From Pseudomonadota bacterium (lineage in GTDB: Bacteria > Pseudomonadota > Gammaproteobacteria > Steroidobacterales > Steroidobacteraceae): DNA of 11,679 nt. Shown piece after piece: positions 5,963-11,679 of the stretch; position 1 is the stretch's first letter; the number at the start of each line of letters is the position of its first letter. The notes under the pieces were generated by a model. It worked only from the letters and a program-made list of their open reading frames with translations, made no database searches and was not told the origin of the DNA. The translations under genes and the position numbers were made by a program. The stretch covers positions 5,368 to 17,046 of the forward strand of contig JAJZLX010000590.1 of the NCBI GenBank assembly GCA_021850555.1. The letters run 5' to 3'.

Positions 5963-6642
5963 CGTATGGGCTCCTCGCGCTTCGGCAGCGCTCCCTGGAT
6001 TGGCGTGGTGTCACTGCGTGTACGGGAGTCCCGTAACTTCACCGACGGCAACGGCGCGCCTTTCTGGATCGAACCTGCCATTGCCCCGCGCACGAGCTCG
6101 AGGAACCGCTCCCGATCCTTCGGATCGGTGATGCGCTGATCGGCGAACGCCTCGGCGGCGCGGATGCTGAGGAACGTCGATTTCAGCTCAGGATGCGCGC
6201 GCACCGATTCGCGCACCTCGAGCTGCTCCTCCCGCAGTTGCCGCGCGAGCCGCGCGCGCTCCGCAAAGAACTTCACGTTCTCCACCACCCAGCGCGTGCG
6301 GTGCGCGTGGTGCTCCTCCTGGCGCACGACCCGCCCCTCGGCATCGCGCCTCTGCGTCGTGATCGTCACCGCGCGGCGCGCGACACGCCGTGCGCCGACG
6401 AGGTCTCCGACCTTCGGCCTCGTTTCCCCGCGCGTGAGTGCCCGCTCGAGATCCTTGCCCCAGAGCGTTCGCTCACCCTGGCTGGTGAGCAGCTTCAGGT
6501 AGTATGAGAGATCCTCTCCTTCCCGAAACTGATAGTGCGCGCGTCCGTGCGCGGTCAACCGTCCGATGACGAGCTGACCGCCGCGTGAGGGACGCGATTC
6601 GGTTCGGCGCGATGGATTCGATGGCTTCGGGTCCTGATTCAC
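5959..6642 (-). CDS. Short paralogue of the LPD7-protein C-terminal domain
   Basis: A 227-aa protein whose residues ~24-205 align along their length with residues ~265-445 of the gene just upstream in the operon: G-x-L-x-x-H-G-R-x-x-Y with S-Y-x-x-K-L, R-T-L-W-G-K-D-L-E-R-A-L, R-x-x-W-V-V-E-x-x-x-F-F, H-P-E-L-x-x-T-F-L, D-P-x-D-R-E-R-F, G-A-P-L-P-S-V-K-L. It lacks the LPD7 domain of that neighbour. Such domains are found attached to relaxases and other conjugation proteins, so a role in DNA transfer is inferred. The start is GTG 6642; the Shine-Dalgarno site is poor and an in-frame stop lies just upstream at 6687, so little room for extension exists. It is 63 bp after the upstream gene and overlaps the next gene by 4 nt. 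The high divergence between the copies indicates an old duplication. Confidence 0.87.
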   Translation of the reverse strand: MNQDPKPSNPSRRTESRPSRGGQLVIGRLTAHGRAHYQFREGEDLSYYLKLLTSQGERTLWGKDLERALTRGETRPKVGDLVGARRVARRAVTITTQRRDAEGRVVRQEEHHAHRTRWVVENVKFFAERARLARQLREEQLEVRESVRAHPELKSTFLSIRAAEAFADQRITDPKDRERFLELVRGAMAGSIQKGAPLPSVKLRDSRTRSDTTPIQGALPKREEPIR

Positions 6643-6705
6643 TGCCGCAGACCCGGCCGCCGTGCGGCCCGTTTGTCCCCTGCTTCACTCACCCTTCCGC
6701 CATCC

Positions 6706-8112
6706 TTATCCACGGACCTGCGCGTCTTCACGGGTGCGCACCGGGCGGGAGCGCACGGACGCGCGCTCGGCGGTGCGCTCAGTTAAGCGAACCGGCGGCA
6801 GCGGCTCCCCGCGGGCCACTCCGTCTGCGAGCGCCGAGCGCACCTGGCTCACGAACCGCTCGCGATCCTCAGGGTCGCGGAACCGCCGGGCAGCGAGCTC
6901 GGCCGCGTGCACCTGCAGATATGTACCGACGAGCTCCGGATGGCGCTTCACCGCCTCCTTGGGATCGATGGTGCGATCGCGCAGCGTTCGGGCGGCCTCC
7001 TCGCGGTGCGCGAAGAACGCGCGCTTCTCCACGATCCAGCGGTTGCGATGCACCCTGAGGTCCTTCTCGGCGATGACCTTGCCCTCGGCATCCCGCTTAG
7101 GTTTGCGCACCGTGACGGCGTCCTCACGGACGGCCCGCAACCCGACCTCCTCTCCCGCCGCGGGTCGCGTGAGGGATTCCCGAAGAGCCCGCTCGAGATC
7201 GACGCCCCAGATCGTGCGATCCCCGCGTGCCGTCTCGATTTTCACGAAGTAGGACATGGGCTCCCGCGGATCGTGGCGATAGCGCACGCGCCCATGATCG
7301 ATGAGCGTTCCGGTGAGGAGTTCGTCGCGACGCTGCGCGCGGCGCGACTGTCCCTGCATCCGAGCGGCGAGCGCGCCGACACCCTCGTGCGAATCACCGC
7401 GTGCAGGGATCGGCGGTTCGCGATTGGGCGCGCTCGGCTCTGGAGTCTCCCGTCCCCGGGCAAGTATCCGCGCGACGCGTGACCGCTCGAACTCCGTCGG
7501 CCGGTAGCCGCGCACCTCGAGGCCGGCGAGCCGGGCGGCCTGCCAGGTCTCCCTGCGGAAGCGCTCGGTCCCGCGCACGGTGATCTCATGCCAACCGCGC
7601 GCCTCCGCGATCGTCACGAGACTCCTGATGACTTCCGTGTTCTCGCTCGGCGTCGTGAGCCGACCGCCCCGGTCCGTGAACGCCCGCGTGCCATCCGGAA
7701 AGTGATAGTGCCGGCCGATCTGCACGAAGCGTTGTCGGACGTGGTCCGGGATATGGCGGTGCCGCTCGGGCGGGGCCTCACCGGGCGGCGCCTTCTTCTC
7801 ATCCGAACCGTCCGCCGGCTGAGGGTGCGCGGCGCGCGTCTCCGGCGCTCGCCGCGCCTCACGACCCGGCTCCTCCGCTTTTAGCGCACCTGCCGCCGCC
7901 ACGCGCCGCTTCGCCGGCCGAATCGAGTTCTCCGTCGCCTTCGCTCGCGGCGGCGCGGTTGCTGTCTCATCTCGCGGCGTCTCTCTCGAGCGCCGACCTT
8001 TACGCGCGCGACTCGGCTTCACCGTGTTGGGATCACGTCCCTCCTCACGCGCGCTCGCCACGCTCTCCGTCCCGGTCTTTCGCTCCCTGAGCTTTCCACC
8101 GCGTTCGGCCAT
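6706..8112 (-). CDS. LPD7-domain conjugation-associated protein (TraI C-terminal type)
   Basis: A 468-aa protein. Residues 1-120 are Arg/Lys/Glu/Pro-rich and probably disordered. Residues ~122-215 are a large polyvalent-protein-associated domain 7 (LPD7): RFVQIGRHYHFPDGT, FTDRGGRLTTPSENTEVI, ARGWHEITVRGTERFRRE, RLAGLEVRGYRPTEFE. Residues ~263-445 are a second domain that in other elements follows LPD7 at the C-terminus of TraI-like relaxases (GTLIDHGRVRY, RTIWGVDLERAL, HRNRWIVEKRAFF, HPELVGTYLQVHAAEL, DPEDRERF). No relaxase HUH or catalytic tyrosine motif is present, so it looks like a relaxase accessory half made as its own protein. Its AGGAG ribosome binding site overlaps the stop of virD4 and sits 6 nt before the ATG. 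Direct position behind the coupling protein suggests work at the relaxosome-channel interface; that is inference. Confidence 0.9.
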   Translation of the reverse strand: MAERGGKLRERKTGTESVASAREEGRDPNTVKPSRARKGRRSRETPRDETATAPPRAKATENSIRPAKRRVAAAGALKAEEPGREARRAPETRAAHPQPADGSDEKKAPPGEAPPERHRHIPDHVRQRFVQIGRHYHFPDGTRAFTDRGGRLTTPSENTEVIRSLVTIAEARGWHEITVRGTERFRRETWQAARLAGLEVRGYRPTEFERSRVARILARGRETPEPSAPNREPPIPARGDSHEGVGALAARMQGQSRRAQRRDELLTGTLIDHGRVRYRHDPREPMSYFVKIETARGDRTIWGVDLERALRESLTRPAAGEEVGLRAVREDAVTVRKPKRDAEGKVIAEKDLRVHRNRWIVEKRAFFAHREEAARTLRDRTIDPKEAVKRHPELVGTYLQVHAAELAARRFRDPEDRERFVSQVRSALADGVARGEPLPPVRLTERTAERASVRSRPVRTREDAQVRG

Positions 8113-8121
8113 CGCTCTCTC

Positions 8122-10122
8122 CTACCGCTCGAGACTCTGCAGGAACTGCGCAACCGCGACGTTCATCTCCTCGGCCGTCAACCGCTCGCCTGGGGCCTTC
8201 GCCGGAAGCTCGATCTCACCGAGCGGTGCCTCGAAGTCTTCCAGCGTGAGTGAGTCCAGCCGGTCGATGTCCTCCATCGTCGCCTCCCGGTACACCGGCG
8301 TCGCGCCAGCGGTGGTACCTGCCGCACCGATCGCGTCGGTCGTCGCCGGCATCGTCGCGGGATCGTCTGCGTCGGCAGGCGCCGGGGTCGGACCTGGCAC
8401 CCCCGCCGCGATCGCGATCGGCGCCACCACAGGCGGCGGCAGCAGCCGCGCCCGAAAGCGCGCATCCTCGAAGTAGCGAATCTTGCGACAGCGGATGGGC
8501 GAGAGCCCCTCGTAGAAGATGAGCGCCTTTCCGGTCCCGAGCGCCTTCACCTCCTGGGGCAGGAGGAGCGGCCGACGCTGCTCGCTCACACTCACACTCA
8601 CGCTCCGTGACCGGCGCCCCTTCGCCTCTCCGAGATCGAACATCGGCCGCGAGACGGTGCGCGCCTGCACGGTCGTCATCCCGAGCTCGTCCGAGATCTC
8701 CCGCGCATCCGCATAGTCCTTCGGCGCGAACACGATGCGTGCGGCCAAGCTCTTCAGCATCGTCTCAGCGGCATTCGCGCCGTAGACCTCGCGCAGCTGC
8801 GCAGGCGTATGGATCACGAGGACGACCCGCACGTTGTAGCCCGGGAGATAGCTCACCGATTCGGCGATGATCGGGATGCGCCCGAGCGCGGCGAACTCAT
8901 CGAGCATCATCAGCACTTGGTGCCTCAACGTCGGGTCGTGCTCTGGCAGTGCCCGGGTCTGCAACCCGATCGCCTGCTGGAAGAAAAGACTCAGCACCGG
9001 GCGCAACCGATGCAGATCATCCGGGTTCACCCCAACGTAGATCGACATCGGCCGGCGCCTGAGATCGCGAAGGTCGAAGTCGTTGCCCGCGGTCGCGGCA
9101 TCCAGGATCGGGTTCAGCCACAGATCGAGCCGCGAGGTGAAGGTCTTGCGGATCGAGCTAGCCGTCACCGGCGCAAGATCGATGACGTCATAGAGCGCCC
9201 GCACGCACTGATCGGAGAGGGGAGACTTGCCCTTCCCGCGCCCCTCGATGACCCGCTTCCAGTGCTGCCCGAAGCCTTCATCATCGGACGCCATGCCCTG
9301 ACGCAGCACCTCCCCGATGGTCTTATGTCTCGAGGGGGTCTCGAACAGATAGAGCGCGATGCCGAGAAAGAGCGAGCGAGCGCTCGCGGTCCAGAAGGGA
9401 TCGACGTTCGGGGGATCGGGATAGAGCATCTCCGCGATGCGCTGCAGATCGTTCACGCGCTTCAGCGCATCGGCGGCGACGTAATGAAACGGGTTCCAGC
9501 GCGCCGTGCGCCCATCCTCGGCGAAGGGATCGAAGAGAAAGCACGCCTGACCTGAGCGTGCCCTAAACCCTGCCGTCAGCGTCCAGTTCTCCCGCTTGAT
9601 GTCGACGCAGATCACCGAGTCCGGCCAGTTGAGGAGATTCGGGATCACGACCCCGACGCCCTTGCCGGCGCGTGGCGGGGCGGCGAGCACCACGCCCTGC
9701 TGGCCCGCTAGCATCAGGCAACGCCGACCTAGGCGGCCCAGGATGATCCCGTGTTCGCCGAGCAGTTCCGCGCTTGCGATCTCCCGGCGCGTCGCGAAGC
9801 GCGCCTCGCCGTGAAGCGAGCGGCGTTTCGGCAGGAGCAGCACGAGACCTGTCAGTGCCACCGCCACCAAGCCCCCCGCGCACGCACGCGCGAGCGCACC
9901 CGCCACCTGCGGCCAGGTGCCGTAGTAGTACGCAAAGCGCAGCACGGTGAGCGGGCTCGCCGTGCGTGGATCAAGGTGAATCGACCACAGAAAGAAGAAC
10001 CCCGCGAGATAGAGCGCTGCCATGAGCGCGACGATCGCCGCGCCGAGAACCCGGGATATGCCGGCGATCCGGTCGGCTTTAGCCGGCGGTCGCGAGGCCG
10101 CGATGCTTGCGCTCGGGGACAT
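8122..10122 (-). CDS. virD4: Type IV coupling protein VirD4/TraG
   Basis: A 666-aa inner-membrane ATPase that recruits the relaxase-DNA complex to the conjugation channel. Two membrane helices lie near residues 24-46 and 79-97. The HGEARFAT motif (104-111) typical of TraG/VirD4 follows. Walker A is APPRAGKGVG (148-157), Walker B is VLMMLDE (403-409), then F-A-A-L-G-R-I. Other family blocks: DIKRENW, FDPF, RWNPF, the end SVSEQRRPLLLPQEV. The last ~110 residues form an Ala/Pro-rich linker and an acidic tail (MEDIDRLDSLTLEDFE), plausibly for substrate binding. The length is usual for the family. The ATG at 10122 lies inside the end of virB11 (44-nt overlap), with only a weak ribosome site, indicating translational coupling. 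Identification is firm. Confidence 0.97.
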   Translation of the reverse strand: MSPSASIAASRPPAKADRIAGISRVLGAAIVALMAALYLAGFFFLWSIHLDPRTASPLTVLRFAYYYGTWPQVAGALARACAGGLVAVALTGLVLLLPKRRSLHGEARFATRREIASAELLGEHGIILGRLGRRCLMLAGQQGVVLAAPPRAGKGVGVVIPNLLNWPDSVICVDIKRENWTLTAGFRARSGQACFLFDPFAEDGRTARWNPFHYVAADALKRVNDLQRIAEMLYPDPPNVDPFWTASARSLFLGIALYLFETPSRHKTIGEVLRQGMASDDEGFGQHWKRVIEGRGKGKSPLSDQCVRALYDVIDLAPVTASSIRKTFTSRLDLWLNPILDAATAGNDFDLRDLRRRPMSIYVGVNPDDLHRLRPVLSLFFQQAIGLQTRALPEHDPTLRHQVLMMLDEFAALGRIPIIAESVSYLPGYNVRVVLVIHTPAQLREVYGANAAETMLKSLAARIVFAPKDYADAREISDELGMTTVQARTVSRPMFDLGEAKGRRSRSVSVSVSEQRRPLLLPQEVKALGTGKALIFYEGLSPIRCRKIRYFEDARFRARLLPPPVVAPIAIAAGVPGPTPAPADADDPATMPATTDAIGAAGTTAGATPVYREATMEDIDRLDSLTLEDFEAPLGEIELPAKAPGERLTAEEMNVAVAQFLQSLER

Positions 10123-11185
10123 ACCAGATCTCTTGGATGGTGCGCTCGTGATGCGCGACGCCGAACTGGATCACGACGTCGATCAAGAGATCGAGCAGAC
10201 TCTTGATGTCCTCGCGCGCGAGAGACTGACCGCCCGCGCTCTGCTTCACGAGCAGCACCAGCTGCTCGAAGGCGAGCGCGGCGCTCGAGGCGTGCACGCT
10301 CGTGATGGAGCCGGGGTGACCCGAGTTGACGTTGCGCAGGTAATCGAACGCCTCCTCCGAGCGCAACTCGGCGAGCAGAATCCGGTCCGGGCGCATGCGA
10401 AGACAGGACTCCAGCAGGCGCTTCGGCGTCACCTGCGCGAGACCCTGCCCGTCCTTGCTGTAGTAGAGCCTGACGTGATTCGGGTGGCGATCGAGAACGA
10501 GCTCGCGCGCATCCTCGATGGTAATGAGGCGCTCCTCGGGCGGGATCTCCCGGATCAGCGCCTTGGTCCAGGTCGTCTTGCCGGAACCGGTGGGGCCTGA
10601 GACGAGGATGTTCTTGCGGCTTGCGACCGCCAGGCGCATGAACGCCTCGTAGGACCCCGCTGCGAGCAGGCGCTTCAATTCGAGTTCCGTTGCATCGAGC
10701 GCCGCACTCGATGCGCGCGTCGCGCGGAAGATCCCCCGGCGCGCGAGCTCCTCGATCGACCAGACCTCGCTCGCCGGCCGTCGGATCGTGATCGCGACGC
10801 ACCCCGCAGTGGTCGCCGGCGGCAGCACGATCTGGATGCGCTCCCCGCTCAGCAGCGCTGCCGACAGGAGGGGGGATTCCTCATCGATGCGCTGGCGGGT
10901 CGCATTCGCCACCAACTTCGCCAACCTCCGGCACCAGCCGAAGTCCGCAAACGGCAGCGCCTCGCACCGCCACCCGGTGCGTGACTCCAAAAAAGCCTCT
11001 CCCGGCCGGTTGATGCAGAGCTCGGTGACCTCCGGGTCCGCGAGCCACGGCCGCAACGCCCGCAAAGTCAACTCCAGCGCCGAGCGGTCCGCGTGGCTTA
11101 CGTCCACCGCAGGCACCACGGGCGCCACGGGCGGCTCGCGCGCATCCCGCCGCAGCGTCATCGACACGAGGGCGTTCTCACTCAC
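10079..11185 (-). CDS. virB11: VirB11-type conjugation ATPase
   Basis: A traffic ATPase that forms a hexamer on the inner face of the channel and switches the type IV secretion system between pilus assembly and DNA export. Counting from GTG 11185 (368 aa): N-terminal domain ~30-150 (TELCINRPGEAFLE, SGERIQIVLPP), Walker A GPTGSGKT (197-204), Asp box TIEDARELVL (222-231), Walker B RILLAELR (268-275), His box GHPGSITSVHA (289-299). The frame is open further upstream to 11257, but GTG 11185 overlaps the virB10 stop by 8 nt and gives a usual length; ATG 11161 is an alternative. The N-terminal 30 residues are poorly conserved, so the start is uncertain, while the function is firm. Confidence 0.96.
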   Translation of the reverse strand: MSENALVSMTLRRDAREPPVAPVVPAVDVSHADRSALELTLRALRPWLADPEVTELCINRPGEAFLESRTGWRCEALPFADFGWCRRLAKLVANATRQRIDEESPLLSAALLSGERIQIVLPPATTAGCVAITIRRPASEVWSIEELARRGIFRATRASSAALDATELELKRLLAAGSYEAFMRLAVASRKNILVSGPTGSGKTTWTKALIREIPPEERLITIEDARELVLDRHPNHVRLYYSKDGQGLAQVTPKRLLESCLRMRPDRILLAELRSEEAFDYLRNVNSGHPGSITSVHASSAALAFEQLVLLVKQSAGGQSLAREDIKSLLDLLIDVVIQFGVAHHERTIQEIWYVPERKHRGLATAG

Positions 11186-11679
11186 CGGTGGGCCTGAGCG
11201 CATAGACGGACCTGAAGTCGATGTCGCGGGCGACCAGGATCTGGATGCGCGCGCCATTCGGCACCGTGACGGTCGGTGGGATGTCGACCGTGCTCTTCAA
11301 TGCCTCGGTCATGACGCTCTCCGAGGTATCGGGCTCGTAGACGAGTGCTCCGCCCTGGTTCTGGGACTGCACGCCGTACTGGATCCCCCCGTTGATCACC
11401 GAGATCAGGATTGCCGCCCCGAAGCGCTCCCAGAAGTGCCGGTTCACCGTGCCGGTGAGTCCCGAGCGCCCGAGCGCATCCGTGCCCGGGGAGTCGAGCG
11501 GGATCACGACGCCCTGAGGGGTGCGCGCCTCGCTCCAGAGCACGAAGATGCGCGCACTGCCCTGCTGTACCTGTCCGCGGGTCTCCCCGACGAGCTCCGT
11601 CCCGCGCGGCAGCAGCACCACCGTGCCATCGGCGCTGAAGGTATCGGTCGCGGTGAGGCAGGTCGTCATGCCGGGCAGC
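11178..11679 (-). CDS. virB10: VirB10/TrbI conjugation channel protein, C-terminal part
   Basis: The gene enters from the right edge, so its 5' end is missing; 166 residues of the C-terminal domain are visible. VirB10 spans both membranes, links inner-membrane ATPases to the outer-membrane core, and its C-terminal beta-barrel domain lines the outer pore. Visible family blocks: LPGMTTC, VVLLPRGTELVGE, ARIFVLWSEARTPQGVVIPLDSPGTDALGRSG, the outer-membrane antenna region HFWERFGAAILISVINGGIQYG, and the closing VPNGARIQILVARDIDF. An ATG at 11669 is internal, since LPG precedes it as in other VirB10 proteins. The stop overlaps the virB11 start by 8 nt. Identification is firm. Confidence 0.95.
   Translation of the reverse strand, partial: LPGMTTCLTATDTFSADGTVVLLPRGTELVGETRGQVQQGSARIFVLWSEARTPQGVVIPLDSPGTDALGRSGLTGTVNRHFWERFGAAILISVINGGIQYGVQSQNQGGALVYEPDTSESVMTEALKSTVDIPPTVTVPNGARIQILVARDIDFRSVYALRPTGE

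Noticed and set aside
8809..9555. Plus-strand frame of 248 codons
   Set aside because: It is antisense to virD4 and has no recognisable motif; high GC makes long antisense frames common here.
9852..10802. Long minus-strand frame of 316 codons
   Set aside because: It lies out of frame over virB11 and virD4, both of which have complete family motifs, and its product is Arg/Gly/Pro-rich in the way expected of a shadow frame.
1..11679. CRISPR array, tRNA genes, attachment sites or insertion sequences
   Set aside because: I looked for regularly spaced repeats, tRNA-like arms, transposase motifs and long terminal repeats and found none that I can support.

Overview
The window is GC-rich proteobacterial DNA from an integrative conjugative element or a conjugative plasmid. 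The protein families point to a Gammaproteobacterium, perhaps near the Xanthomonadales, or possibly a Betaproteobacterium. No rRNA, tRNA, CRISPR array, insertion sequence or integrase is visible. Both ends cut through genes.

Layout. The right half (about 5.77-11.68 kb) is one leftward operon of conjugation genes: the C-terminal part of VirB10, the VirB11 ATPase, the VirD4/TraG coupling protein, an LPD7-domain protein, a shorter protein that repeats the C-terminal half of its neighbour, and a 64-aa protein coupled by a 4-nt overlap. Most joints overlap or nearly touch, so the genes are probably translated as a coupled unit.

The middle (about 3.3-5.55 kb) is a metabolic cargo block. A LysR regulator reads left. 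A cyclase/kynurenine-formamidase-like enzyme and a small CBU_0592-type membrane protein read right, and these two overlap by 4 nt. The 115-bp divergent promoter region holds a perfect inverted repeat, a good rightward promoter and a -10 box that could make the LysR mRNA leaderless. The enzyme carries an N-terminal extension resembling a protein I recall being encoded separately beside similar cyclases, and it lacks two canonical metal-binding histidines.

The left part (about 0.37-3.06 kb) is an accessory region. It has a small helix-turn-helix protein, an AbiE-type toxin-antitoxin pair (winged-helix antitoxin and nucleotidyltransferase toxin) with a palindrome on its promoter, and a leftward short RadC-type JAB protein. 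A GC-rich hairpin followed by a T-rich run separates toxin and radC and should terminate radC. Upstream of radC, 2880-3057 is packed with perfect short hairpins and probably encodes a structured leader RNA of the published radC motif type, or works as single-stranded DNA during transfer. At the far left edge is the end of a sigma-70 region-4-like ORF that runs, without a stop, in frame into the next gene.

Together this looks like the transfer-machinery end of a mobile element (VirB10 and VirB11 for the channel, VirD4 for substrate delivery, LPD7 proteins as probable transfer accessories), followed by cargo and a stabilisation/anti-phage module. No relaxase catalytic domain is present, so it must lie elsewhere on the element. 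The strongest leads are the hairpin array upstream of radC, the altered metal site and domain fusion in the cyclase, and the tandem duplication of the LPD7-protein C-terminal domain.
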